DNA from: Euphorbia lathyris
Taxonomy: Eukaryota; Streptophyta; Magnoliopsida; Malpighiales; Euphorbiaceae
Direction of reading: 5' to 3'
Assembly (NCBI RefSeq): GCF_963576675.1
Contig: NC_088918.1
Span: 50,377,501 to 50,441,500 of the forward strand
Length of the DNA stretch: 64,000 nucleotides
Shown: positions 45,331 to 56,700 of the stretch, piece after piece
Layout: the number at the start of each line of letters is the position of its first letter
Position numbering within the stretch: position 1 is the first letter of the stretch
The notes under the pieces: model-generated
What the model was told of the DNA's origin: nothing
Databases searched by the model: none
Seen by the model: the letters and a program-made list of their open reading frames with translations, nothing else
Program-made: the position numbers and the translations under genes

Positions 45331-45817
45331 GGGTAAATTACACACATGGCCATCGAACTTTATCCATTTTAACATTGTGGCCTTGAACTTCAATTCTTAA
45401 CAGTACACTTTTTAATATCGGTGGCCACTCAACTTTAACCAACTCCTTAAAACGATCATTAACGACCTCCAAATGAAAATATTCAAGAATTAAAATTGTT
45501 CAGAACGACATTTACCATAAAACCATATTTTTTATTTTCCAAAATCACATTTTTTGGAGTTTTCTCTCTCTCAAAATTCACTCGCTTTCCGAACCAAACA
45601 ACACCTAAATGACTTTAAAATGAAAATTTTCAAAAATTAAAGTTCCTTAAAATATCATTAACTCATTGAATTTTTCATTTTGAGGCCATCAACGGTCATT
45701 TTAAGGCGTTGAATGTTCATCAATATTAAAAAGTATAAAGTTTAGTGGTCATATCATGTTTAGTAGCCACAATATTAAAATAGATCAAAGTTAATGGCTA
45801 TAAATGTACTTTACTCT
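45331..45817. mobile_element. MULE-like MITE
   Basis: The left end (GGGTAAATTACACACATGGC onward) and the complement of the right end (AGAGTAAAGTACATTTATAG onward) match over roughly 55 bases, including TTTTAA(C/T)ATTGTGGC. GTCTAA occurs beside both ends but a full 9-bp duplication is not preserved. No coding sequence. Confidence 0.65.
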
Positions 45818-45830
45818 TAGTCTAAGACTA

Positions 45831-46470
45831 GAGCTGTAATCGAGCCGAGCCGAGCCGAGCCGAGCTTTGGCCTGCTCAAGCTCGGCTCGCTATAAAATTA
45901 ACGAGCTCGAGCCCGAGCCGAGCTTTGGCTTGCTCAAGCTCGGCTCAGCTCGTTGGAAAATAAACAAGCTCGAGCCGAGTTTCGAGCTTCGAGCTTGTTT
46001 CGAGTCCAAAATCCTTTTTGAACCTGGTTCAATAAGAAAATTATCTAACATGAATTGTTTATGAGTAAATCGTCAATTATATTTATGAAGTTTGCTCGCA
46101 AATAGCTCTTTAATTGTGTAAATAAACAAGCTCATATGCAAAGTTCGATAAATAAATAAACAAGATGCTTACAAATAATTTGTCTATTACTCATTTATTA
46201 TGTTTGTGAACGAACACATCTAATAGCAAATAAAATAATATTAAGTTTAGATATTTATGAACTGACACAAAACTTATATAGTTTTCTGCAAAACTAAAAT
46301 TTATTCATAAATGTTCTAATCGAGCATGCTCGTGAGCTTTCGAGCCGAGTTTTGACCTATTCAAGCGTGGGTCGTTTACGAACCGAGCTAGTAAATTGTG
46401 CTCACGAACAGCTCGTTTACAAATCGAGCCGAGTCGAGCCGCTCATGAGCGGCTCAGCTTATCTACAGTC
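45831..46470. mobile_element. CGAGC-rich inverted-repeat element
   Basis: Ends GAGCTGTAATCGAGCCGAGC and, on the other strand, GACTGTAGATAAGCTGAGCC form an imperfect inverted repeat; CTA flanks both sides (45828-45830 and 46471-46473). GAGCCGAGC and GCTCGTTTAC words recur throughout. Such CGAGCC-rich repeats are widespread in plants; the superfamily is not certain. The 65-codon ORF inside is a composition artefact. Confidence 0.6.
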
Positions 46471-46473
46471 CTA

Positions 46474-46875
46474 TCTAAAACCATGTTTGGTAAAGAACTT
46501 TTTGGGATAAAATTAGAGTTTTGAGCTACTTTAGAAGTTTTGACTAGTCAAATCTCTAATTGTTGTGTTTTGGTGAAGAAATGTTTGAAAGAGCTTATTG
46601 GATCCAAAAATCTAATTTTGAAAAAGTTTATTTTATGATTTTTTAATTAGTTTATTGTTCCATCTTGACATTTTTATCCCTAATTATTACCTTTAAACTC
46701 AAATAAATGTTTTATCATGTCTTTATTTGTCATTTATGCAAACAGCGGTTGACAATCAATTAAGTTTAAAAAAAAAAAAAAAAAAAAAAAAAGTTTACAC
46801 AATCAACCTACTAACAAAACTTAATCACTCAACAGCTAAAGCTAACAGCCAATTGATAAATAGGAACTAAATAAG
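46474..46875. mobile_element. Possible MITE with A-tract
   Basis: ATGTTTGGTAAAGAACTTTT at the left and CAATTGATAAATAGGAAC at the right recall small plant inverted-repeat elements, but the ends are not convincing. A run of 25 A lies at 46768-46792. No gene. Confidence 0.3.
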
Positions 46876-47069
46876 TAAACAAGCTTTCTATTTCATTGGG
46901 CCAATTTTGTAAATTTTTCTCCATCATTTGGTAGACAGGATGTTTAATTTGATACTGACACAATCCCACAGTATTTCACCAACTTTACGTTTCCTCTTCA
47001 AACAAAGAGCATATCTTTACTACTCGTAATAAAGGAAGCTCAGCTGGTGAGAGAGTGAGACAGAGAGAG

Positions 47070-49066
47070 ATGGAAAGAAAGGGGTTGTTCATATGCTGTG
47101 CTGTGGGTTTGTTGGGTCTATTGTCAGCTGCTACAGGTTTTAGTGCGGAGGCCACTAGGATTAAGGTTCTTTCTCTTTCTCTTTAACCTTCAAATGGGTT
47201 TCTCTTCTTTTGCCATTACTTGCCCTAATCAGCCCTTATCTGTGTTTATATGATTATGTTTCGTTACAGCTGGAGAATCATCGATTTGGCCACTATCGAA
47301 CTTTTAGATATTCTTCACTAGCTAATCTTACAAAGGATTATTTCTTTCATGTTTCGGATTATTTTTACAAATGGAAATACTATGTAGAATTTTACCAATG
47401 TTGGCAACTTGCATCATTTAGTCTGCTCTAGAATTTGTTTCTTTTTCCTCCAATAAATTATTTTGTTCTGTTTGAAGCTATATATATCCCAAATTAGAAA
47501 ACATTTTTGAGATAAATTCCGTTTTTCCTTCCAAACTCAAGATTGAATCCAGTTGCTTTAAGCTGATTACAAGCTTTGAGAGGTTGTTTGACCCATTTCA
47601 TTTTGATTAACTAAAGTTGGAAATCTTTTATGATGGATGGATAGTCATTGAGGCGGCCTCTTTCTCATAGTGCCTCTGTTTATTCAATTTCTTTGATGTG
47701 CCTTAAGTTAAACTGTCTGACAACTTAATACTTCCACAAGTTATGTCTTTATCAGATATTGTGCTATCTTCAATTGCTTTGTAGTTGATCTAAAGAGGGA
47801 ATGCCCCCTTGTTTTTCTTGGATGCATCAGCTTAAGTTTGCCTTTGACTAACATGAGACCAGTTTCCTTGTTTGGTTCCAACAAAACTTCTTTCTATTTG
47901 TTTGATATTCATTTCTTTTGGTTTATCAAGTAAATGCATAAACTGCATTGGGCCTCTATAGCCTATTATGGTGAATGCACAAACAATATCATCTTTGCAG
48001 CTGTGAGATGTTTTTCAATATAGTTTGAGGAATCTTTGTTTTTACATCATATTTCATGTAAATTGGCAGTTTTGATTTTTCAATGATGTTATGAACTCTC
48101 CATGATTATTGTTTCTGCTGTATTTCCAATGCATGACATGATAATAAACAAGTCTAGATAACCGCACAAGTGGTGTAACCTTAATGTAATTCTTCTTTCA
48201 CGATACATTTCTTATGGGGACTGATTAATTAATTTAGACACATATCTTCTCCTATTCTCCAAAGTGGCATATGAGGTATGTGCTATTGATTTCAATTTGA
48301 ATTGGATGACCAAATAGTAGCACTGAAAGTGTTCTGGGCTCAGAGGGAATGTTTGTTCCTGAATGGATTTGAGTACTAACTCAGTCCATTCGGCCTTTTC
48401 ACTAGTAGCTTTGTTTATTTGTGAGAAAAAGAAGATCTGATGATTGTTTTTATGATGGTGCGTAGGGTTCTGAAGTAGAGTTCACATCTGCTACTCAATG
48501 TACATATCCTCGGAGTCCTGCAATGGCTCTTGGATTAACTTCAGCTCTAGCCCTGATGATAGCTCAAGTAATTATCAATGTTGCAACAGGATGTATTTGT
48601 TGTAAGACAAGTGGTAGTCCCTCCAACTCTAATTGGACTATAGCATTAGTCTGCTTTGTTGTTTCCTGGTAATTATTATAAAACTAGTACTACTTGCTAG
48701 TGTTAATTAGTTATTTAGTAGCAATTGAATTGAGAAATGAGAAATGAGAAATGCAGGTTCACATTTGTGATAGCTTTTCTTCTGTTGCTAACTGGTGCTG
48801 CACTGAACGATCAACACGGTGAAGAGAGCATGTACTTTGGCAATTACTACTGCTATGTGGTAAAACCAGGAGTGTTTGGTGGTGGTGCTGTGTTGGCCCT
48901 TGCGAGTGTCACCCTTGGAATTCTCTATTATCTCACCTTAAACTCATCAAAGAGTGTGAATAATACTACTACTTCAAGTGGCATTGCTATGGGACATCCT
49001 CAGGTCACCTCTCAAGATCCTGTTTTTGTACACCAAGATACTTATATAAGACGCCAATTCACTTGA
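47070..49066 (+). CDS. DUF1218 family four-span membrane protein, 3 exons
   Basis: Exons 47070-47165, 48466-48668 and 48757-49066 give a 202-residue protein; introns of 1300 and 88 bp are GT-AG and keep frame (phases 0 and 2). The product starts MERKGLFICCAVGLLGLLSA, a signal-anchor-like first span (6-26), followed by a Cys-containing loop with QCTYPRSPAMALGLTSALAL, second span about 50-78, third about 89-116, a loop with NYYCYVVKPGVFGGGAVLAL and fourth about 134-158, then a Ser/Thr-rich tail. This order and the PRSPA.ALGL block are typical of plant DUF1218 proteins; members include the MWL proteins linked to lignin and the DEAL/VCC proteins linked to leaf symmetry. Substrate or partner is unknown. 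No stop, frameshift or missing splice site is seen, making this the only gene here that looks functional. Confidence 0.92.
47166..48465 (+). other. Intron 1 of the DUF1218 gene
   Basis: Starts GTTCTTTC and ends GGTGCGTAG. It is long for this family and holds no recognisable transposon or second gene. Confidence 0.88.
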
Positions 49067-50100
49067 ATAAACATGAGGGAAGGATGATTTTTGGTGTATA
49101 AGTATTCAGCTGCACCATTCCTATTACATATAAGCTATATGTGTATATACAGCTGGGATTGGAGGATTATTTGAAAATTGTAACTTGTTTATGATACTAG
49201 TAGTAATTGTAGGGAAATTAGGGATTGCAGATGGAGTAGTGAGTGTGAATCTCCAACTGTATGTTGTCCATGAATGCAACCATGTTTTAATTGATGTTCT
49301 TCTTAGCTTAGCAATTGATGTTGATCTCTCTTCAAAAACTGGCATCATATCACAAAGAAGAGAAGCAAATGAAAAGCAACGAAGCTTTTGATGGTTGAGA
49401 AGGATTTCAGTGAAAAACTAAAAAGAAGATTATGATGGCTATTATCTGTGTGTAGGAGTTCAAAAAACTATAAGATTAGTTAGGTGGGTTATCATATGGT
49501 TTGTCTGCTTGTTGGAAAGAAAAATGCTAATTAACATATATATATATATATATTCTCAATGGTGAGTCTCCATCCATGGAGACTGATATATTCTGATTAA
49601 AGTTAGAGGTGGCAATTTTTGACACGAAAACACGATTACAGAGTCAACTCGATTGACATGAAAATCATTTTTATAGCATTTATAACATATAAAACCATAT
49701 AAACATAAATATGAGATAACACGATTTTGACATGAAACACGATAATTGCCAGGTCTAGATTAAATGACCTGTTATAGCAGGTTACCAATAAATTATCAGG
49801 TTACATAAAGATATTGTCTACATTTTTCAAAAATACTCTCTTTTCATAATAAATCCATAAAAATGATTGGTATATAAAATTTAAATATAAAAATCCTTAT
49901 AAAAAAAACTAAAATCGTAAAAAACATCATGGTGGATGATTTTTTTTTAAGTGAATGATTTACAATATTTGTATGCAACTTACCAAGCATTTAATTGATT
50001 CATAATTCTGATACTTTTTTTGGATGGATTCTTGATATTAAGTCTACTAAGTATAAAAAAAAGGTCCATTAAGTATATCTTGAAGCTGATTTTTGCGTTG
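49067..50100. other. 3' flank of DUF1218 gene
   Basis: The first few hundred bases are the likely 3' UTR. A TA run lies near 49537-49552. Around 49605-49757, GGTGGCAATTTTTGACACG and, inverted, CCTGGCAATTATCGTG suggest a small decayed inverted-repeat element of about 150 bp. No gene. Confidence 0.45.
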
Positions 50101-50201
50101 ATGCTGTGCAGGGGCGGAGACAGCCCGGAGCTTGGGGGGGGGGCGAAGCCCCCCAGCTCCGGCGAAACCCCTAGGGAGGGTACTGTTCCGTCCCTGAACA
50201 G

Positions 50202-50223
50202 CCCCCCCCCCCCCCCCCCCCCC
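50202..50223. repeat. Homopolymer of 22 C
   Basis: Uninterrupted run in the GC-rich left end of the hAT element; short ORFs across it are artefacts. Confidence 0.95.
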
Positions 50224-50354
50224 TTCTCCAACAATGGAGATGCCCGCAGCGGCCTGGTTTCTTCTTCGTTTCAACGAAGAAGAAATAGATCTTAGTGCCC
50301 TGCCCAGTTAATACTGGGCTAGGCACTAATTTTTTTTTAAATTGGGCCCAGTAA

Positions 50355-50370
50355 AAAACGACGTCGTTTT
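50355..50370. promoter_or_regulatory. ACGT-core palindrome next to a GGGCCCA motif
   Basis: AAAACGACGTCGTTTT is a perfect 16-bp palindrome with a GACGTC core like bZIP sites. GGGCCCA lies 5 bases upstream, a combination seen in plant promoters. Activity inside this transposon is speculative. Confidence 0.5.
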
Positions 50371-52142
50371 GTCTGCGCCCACTTTAAAAAAATTAGATCA
50401 AATTATACCGTGTTTCGTTTCTTTGCTGCCCCCTACCCTACCTCTTTCTTTCACTCACTTCACTTTCTTATTTGCTTGCTTGCTTCCTCCCCTTCTCTCT
50501 CTTTGTATTTCTTTTTCAACCAACAAAAAAAAAAAGGAGCAGCTATTATTTTTTGTTGGTTAATAATTATAAAGTCCTTATGTTTTTGCTTAACATACTA
50601 ATAGGTTCATTATATTATTATAAGGTTCTTAAGTTTTATTTTAATCAACTCTTTAGTCATTTCATCTGTTTTTCTAGATGAAAGTCCAAATTGCTCCTAG
50701 TTATTTACATAAAAAAATACTTATCTTTTAATACCAAAATTTAATCTAAATAGTTTTAATAAAGTTGATGAAGTATATATATACACCAAAATTTATATAA
50801 TTATATATACTAATCATTAAAATGTATTTTTATTCTCTTAAATTTTTATTTTTTAATATATTATTTTTAAACTAACATTAAATATTAATAATTTTTTAAA
50901 AAATCATATTTTTTTCTTTATTTATAAAATTTATTAGAGATCAATAAAGATTACTTTTTACAAAATTTATATAGATAATTTTTGAAATATTTTTCATTCA
51001 TTTTTTAGTCAATAAATTTTAGGCTACTAAATTAAAATTTTATAATTATATAAAATTCAATAAATTAATTACTCAATATTATAGAGATTATGTAGGAAAA
51101 AAGGAGAATAAACATAAAATAGGAAAAATAGATGTTTTATTATTAAAACATAGAGCAAAGGGTAATTTTGGTATTTTGAAATTTATTTGGTATAATTTGA
51201 CCATTGACTCAAACATAAGGACTAAGTAGTTGATGAACACAAAAACTGAAGGACTATATAATTATTTCTAAAAATAGAGGAACTAACTAGTGTATTAAGT
51301 AAAAACTCAGGGACCTTATAATTATTTACCCTTTTTTCGCATTTAATTTTCTAGCTTTTTCTTTTTTGTCTTCTTTTACCTAGTCAAAATATTAAATTAA
51401 GATAATGCTCTTATTTTGTTAGTCTTTTTCTTAATTCTTTAATATTTAATTTTTTAGATTACTAATTATCTGTGTGTATTTTGTTCTTTTTTTTTTGATC
51501 TGTGTGTATTTTGTTCTAAAAATTCTAATTTAGCTTATTATATATCTAATTTGATGTTTGTTATGAATTATTAGTATTATTTGTGTGGTTTAATTTAATT
51601 TAGTAATGCAAATTTTGATGAATTGAAAATTTTCTGGGATAAATTTAGGGGTTTAATTTATTACTTTGAATTGGGTTTATAAATTATGGGTTTTATATTG
51701 TGGTATACATTTAGTGATTTTTTTATGTAAATTTAGGGGTTTAATTTATGATTTCGAATTGGGTTTATAAATTAGGGGTTTAATTTATGACTTTGAATTG
51801 AGTTTATAAATTAGGGGTTTTATATTGTGGTATAAATTTAGGGATTTTGTGATATAAATTTAGAGGTTTTGTAAAAAAAAATCAGAATATTCACTCTAGG
51901 AGAACACTATTGCCAACTATCACTAGATTGTAGATTGTCAGTAACTCATTTATTTTAAAAAATAGTTATATACTTATTGGTATTGTACCTGTAAAAATTA
52001 GTTTTTATTATTTTACAGTAGAATTAATTTTTTATATAGTTTTATCTTTAATTTTTATCTGCACATGTAAATTTTTTTTTTTTTTTGACAATGCTGGGCT
52101 AAAATTAGCCCCTCTTGATCTCAAATTCTGGCTCCGCCACTG

Positions 52143-52809
52143 ATGCTGTGTTTTACCACTATAATGTTTCGATAACTTCAGATGATAAGAGAGTTATTGA
52201 AGGCAACAGGAGAATTGGGCGAAAACTAATTGATAGGCTTTACCAAAGCGTACTCATCAGAAAATTCTGTGGTAAACAATTTGATTATGATGGTGAGAAA
52301 AAAAAAGAACTATTAAGTAATGAGTTTACACAAAGTGAATGTTAATATCAAATTAAATCATGTCACTCCATATTCCTTGTTTGTAAATTTTTTCCATTGT
52401 AAATTGTAATGAATCCCGACACATTTTTCAACTCATACTCCATCAATTTTAAACAGAAAAACAAATTAATTAATCTAGGTGAATTCTTCCAAAAAAAAAA
52501 TGTTAGTGAATAATATAGTTAATACATGAAATATCTAAAAACTTTGTGTATAGTAAACTCTATACAAATAATTAAGATATTCACAATATCAGTGGTCTCC
52601 ATCTATTTACCTATATAAATAGAAATGATAAATGTTTAAATGAAACATGAACAAAGATTATAAATAACTAAAAAAATAAAGATTATAATACAGATAAAAT
52701 TTATTTTCCTAAATACCTCTAAAGTTTACGGCTATGAGTACTTTTTTCTCTAACGTCTAAAATAGTGCAACTTTGCCCCTAACCTTGGCAATGAAGAGTA
52801 ATTTCACCC
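52143..52809. other. Non-genic AT-rich stretch
   Basis: After the hAT duplication, 52151-52345 reads somewhat gene-like (codons up to a stop at 52345) but resembles nothing recognised and its ATG lies inside the hAT end. The rest is AT-rich without features. Confidence 0.4.
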
Positions 52810-53095
52810 CTAACATTGACAAATTTTTTAATTGAGCTTATAATACTAAGGATTTAGATTGAGCTTACAATCCTAAAAATTTATAAATTGAGCTTATATT
52901 TATTACGTTAAGTTAGGGAATGTAAGCTCAATGACTACTTATAAATAAATGAAAGCTTAAAGAAATAAAAAAACCCTAAGGATTTATAAATTAAGCTTAC
53001 AATTCTAAGGATTTACATTGAGCTTACAATCCTAAAGATTTATAAATTGAGCTTACAATCCTAAGGATTTAATAAATTGAGCTTACATTAAGTTA
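52810..53095. repeat. Tandem repeat of AATTGAGCTTACAATCCTAAGG-like unit
   Basis: Irregular copies of a unit of about 25-30 bp built from TTATAAATTGAGCTTACA and ATCCTAAGGATT. Related sequence in other order and orientation recurs at 53936-54110, beyond the pentamer array. Confidence 0.75.
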
Positions 53096-53935
53096 CTTTA
53101 CAACTTAGTTACGTTACGTTAAGTTACGCTAAGTTGTATTATGTTAAGTTTGGTTAAGTTACATTATGTTACGTTACATTATGTTACGTTACATTGTGTT
53201 AAATTATGTTACGATAAGTTGCGCTAATTTAGATTACTTTACATTAAGTTGCGCTAATTTACATTACGTTACGTTATGTTACATTACACTAAGTTACGTT
53301 AAGTTACTTTATGCTTAGTTACGTTACGTTAAATTATGCTAAGTTGTATTATGTTAAGTTATGATAAGTTATATTATGTTATATTACATTATGTTAAGTT
53401 ACGTTATGATAAGGTGTGCTAAATGTTACATTACGTTAAGTTGTGTTAATTTATGTTACATTATATTACGTTACGTTACATTACACTAAGTTACATTAAG
53501 TTATTTTATGCTTAGTTACGTTACGTTAAGTTTGGTTAAGTTACACTAAGTTACATTATGTTATGTTACATTACAATAAGTTACATTATGTTATGTTACG
53601 TTGTCTTACATTACGTTACGTTACTTTACTTTACTTTACGTTACGTTACGTTACGTTACGTTACGTTACATAACGTAACGATATGTTACTCCATGTTATT
53701 ATATGCTAAGTTACATTACGTTTCATTACATTACATTATGCTATGTTACGTTACGATATGATATGTTGCGATACGTTACATTACGTAACGCTACGCTACA
53801 TTACGTTACATTACGTTACGTTACATTATGTTATGTTACATTACGTTACGTGACGTTATGCTATGTTACATTACGTTATGTCACCTCATGTCATTTCACA
53901 TTATGTCACATCATGTCATGTTTTTTTGTACTTTA
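53096..53935. repeat. Pentamer array, (TTACG/TTACA/TTAAG)n
   Basis: About 840 bases of 5-bp units with core GTTAC and variants ATTAC, GTTAA and GTTAT. The purest stretch is 53600-53670. ORFs of up to 77 codons across it (53558-53936) are products of the repeat, since five is not a multiple of three and the frames cycle. Confidence 0.92.
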
Positions 53936-54180
53936 GGGATTGTAAGCTCAACAAGTGCTTAAAGTTTAAAAAAATCTAAGGATTTGTAGTAGGATTGTAA
54001 GGTTAATGTGTAAATTTTTAGGTTTTATTTATTTCATTACGTTAGAGATTGCAAGCTCAATGATTGTTTATAAATAAATGAAAGCTTATATTTATTACGT
54101 TACGTTATGTTACGTAACATTGCCTCATGGAGGGAGTAGTATTTAATACGACATCTAAATGGATGACATTACACATTTAT
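53936..54180. repeat. Right flank of pentamer array, duplicated from left flank
   Basis: The phrase TTATAAATAAATGAAAGCTTA occurs at about 52940 and 54068, and GCTTATATTTATTACGTTA at about 52893 and 54083, so the pentamer array is bracketed by direct repeats. Confidence 0.75.
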
Positions 54181-56700
54181 TATTGTGTAATATTTCAGTT
54201 CAGTGATGTTTCAGTTCAATAATGTTTCAGCTTAGTGATGTTTCAGTTGAGTGAAGTTTGAGTTCAGTAATGTTTCAATTGGGTGAAGTTTCAGTTTAGT
54301 AATGTTTTAGTTTAGTAATGTTTCAGTTCAGTTATGCTTCAGTTTAGTAATCATTGAGTTCAGTAATGTTTTAGTTCTATGATATTTCAGTTCAGTGATG
54401 TTTCAGTTCAGTGATGTTTCAGTTCAGTAATATTTTAGTTTAGTGATATGTTAGTTCAGTAATATTTCAGTTTAGTAATGTTTCAATTCGGTAATATTTC
54501 AGTTCAGTGAGGTTTTAGTTCAGTATTATTTCAGTTGAGTAAGGTTTCAGTTTAGTAATATTTTAGTTCAATGATGTTTTAGTTAAGTGATATTTCAGTT
54601 CAGTGCTATTTAGGTTCAGTGATATTTCGGTTCAGTTTAGTGATGTTTCAGTTCAATAATGTTTCAATTTAGTAATATTTCAGTTCAGTGATGTTTCAGT
54701 TAAGTAATGTTTCACTTCAGTAATGTTTCAGTTCAATAATATTTCAGTTGACTGATATTTCAGTTTAGTAATGTTTCAGTTTAATATTATTTTAGTTCAG
54801 TAATGTTTCAGTTGAGTGATGTTTCAGTCCAGTAATGTTTCAGTTCAGCAACGTTTCAGTTTAGTAATGTTTGAGTTCAGTAATGTTTCAACTCAGTGAT
54901 ATTTCAGTTTAGTGATGTTTCAGTTTAGTAATGTTTCAGTTCAGTAATGTTTCAGTTGAGTGATGTTTCAGTTCAGTAATATTTCAGTTCAATAATGTTT
55001 CAGTTTAGTAATGTTTCAGTTCAGTATTATTTCAGTTGAGTAAGGTTTCAGTTTAGTAATATTTTAGTTCAATGATGTTTCGGTTCAGTGCTATTTTGGT
55101 TAAGTGCTATTTCGGTTCAGTGATATTTCGGTTCAGTGATGTTTCAATTCAATGATATTCAATTTAGTTTTATTTCGGTTTAGTGATGTTTCAGTTTAAT
55201 AATGTTTCAGTTTAGTAATATTTCTGTTCAGTGATGTTTCTGTTCAGTAATGTTTCACTTCAGTAATGTTTCAGTTCAGTAATATTTCAGTTGATTGATA
55301 TTTCAGTTTAGTAATGTTTCAGTTTAATATTGTTTCAGTTCAGTAATATTTCAGTTGAGTGATGTTTCAGTTCGGTAATATTTCAGTTGAGTGATGTTTC
55401 ATTCCAGTAATATTTCAGTTCAGTAACATTTCAGTTTAGTAATGTTTAGTTCAGTAATGTTTCAGGTCAGTGATATTTCAGTTGAGTGATGTTTCAGTTC
55501 AGTAATGTTTCAGTTAAGTGATGTTTCAGTTCAGTAACGTTTCAGTTCAATAATGTTTCAGTTGAGTAATATTTCAGTTCAGTAATGTTCCAGTTCTGTA
55601 ATATTTCAGTTCAGTGATGTTTCAGTTCAGTTATATTTCAGTTTAGTGATGTTTGAGTTCAGTAATGTTTCAGTTCAATAATGTTTCAGTTCAGTAATGT
55701 TTCAATTCAGTGATGTTTCAGTTAAGTGATGTTTCATTTCAGTAATATTTTAGTTCACTGATGTTTCAGTTCATTGATATTTCATTTCAGTAATATTTTA
55801 GTACACTGATGTTTCAGTTCAGTAATATTTTAGTTCAGTGATGTTTTAGTTCACTAATATTTCAGTTCAGTAATTTTTCAGTTCAGTAATGTTTCAGCTT
55901 AGTAATATTTCAGTTCAGTGATGTTTCAGTCCAGTATTATTTCAGTTGAGTAAGGTTTCAGTTTAGTAATATTTCAGTTCAATGATGTTTTAGTTCAGTG
56001 TTATTTTGGTTCAGTGATGTTTTAGTTCTGTGATATTTCGGTTCAGTGATATTTCGGTGTAGTGATGTTTCAATTCGGTAATATTCCAGTTCAGTGAGGT
56101 TTCAGTTCAGTATTATTTCAGTTGAGTAAGGTTTCAGTTTAGTAATATTTTAGTTCAATGATGTTTCAGTTAAGTGATGGTTCAGTTCAGTGTTATTTCG
56201 GTTCAGTGATATTTCGGTTCAGTGATGTTTCAATTCAATGATATTCAATTTAGTTTTATTTCAGTTTAGGGATGTTTCAGTTCAATAATGTTTCAGTTTA
56301 GTAATATTTCAGTTCAGTGATGTTTCAGTTCAGTAATGTTTCACTTCAGTAATGTTTCAGTTCAGTAATATTTCAGTTGACTGATATTTCAGTTTAGTAA
56401 TGATTCAGTTTAATATTGTTTCAGTTCAGTAATGTTTCAGTTGAGTGATATTTCAGTTTAGTACTGTTTCAGTTGAGTGATGTTTCAGTCCAGTAATGTT
56501 TCAGTTCAGTAACATTTCAGTTCAGTAATGTTTGAGTTCAGTAATATTTCAGCTCAGTGATATTTCAGTTCAGTGATGTTTCAGTTTAGTAATGTTTCAG
56601 TTGAGTGATGTTTCAGTTGAGTGATGTTTCAGTTCAGTAATGTTTCAATTCAGTAATGTTTCAGTTGAGTGATGTTTCAGTTCAATAATGTTTCAGTTCA
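54181..56700. repeat. Minisatellite, 16-bp unit GTTCAGTAATGTTTCA
   Basis: About 2.5 kb, roughly 155 units, head to tail. Frequent variants are GTTTAGTAATGTTTCA, GTTCAGTGATGTTTCA, GTTGAGTGATGTTTCA and GTTCAGTAATATTTCA. Longer blocks recur too (for example around 54520-54620, 55020-55080 and 56100-56160), a sign of higher-order duplication. No coding potential. The array ends abruptly at 56700 in the middle of an LTR. Confidence 0.97.

Larger units (their letters stand above)
50109..52142. mobile_element. Non-autonomous hAT element
   Basis: Ends CAGGGGCGGAG and, inverted, CAGTGGCGGAG are hAT-type termini, and ATGCTGTG flanks both sides (50101-50108 and 52143-52150). The 2.0-kb interior has no transposase. 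It contains a run of 22 C (50202-50223), a 16-bp palindrome (50355-50370), a pyrimidine-rich stretch (50400-50520) and short repeats of AAATTAGGGGTTTAATTTATGA around 51640-51870. Confidence 0.92.

Noticed and set aside
50020..50295. ORFs with long Gly or Pro runs
   Set aside because: They read through the G- and C-rich end of a hAT element and its 22-C run.
52115..52345. 76-codon ORF
   Set aside because: The start lies in the hAT terminus and the ORF crosses the target duplication; no recognisable domain.
53096..53935. Telomere-like repeat
   Set aside because: The unit is a degenerate TTACG/TTACA pentamer, not the plant telomere heptamer TTTAGGG.
53558..53936. ORFs of 67 and 77 codons
   Set aside because: They are translations of the pentamer array.
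54181..56700. CRISPR-like repeat array
   Set aside because: The 16-bp units are directly adjacent without unique spacers and the DNA is plant nuclear; it is a minisatellite.
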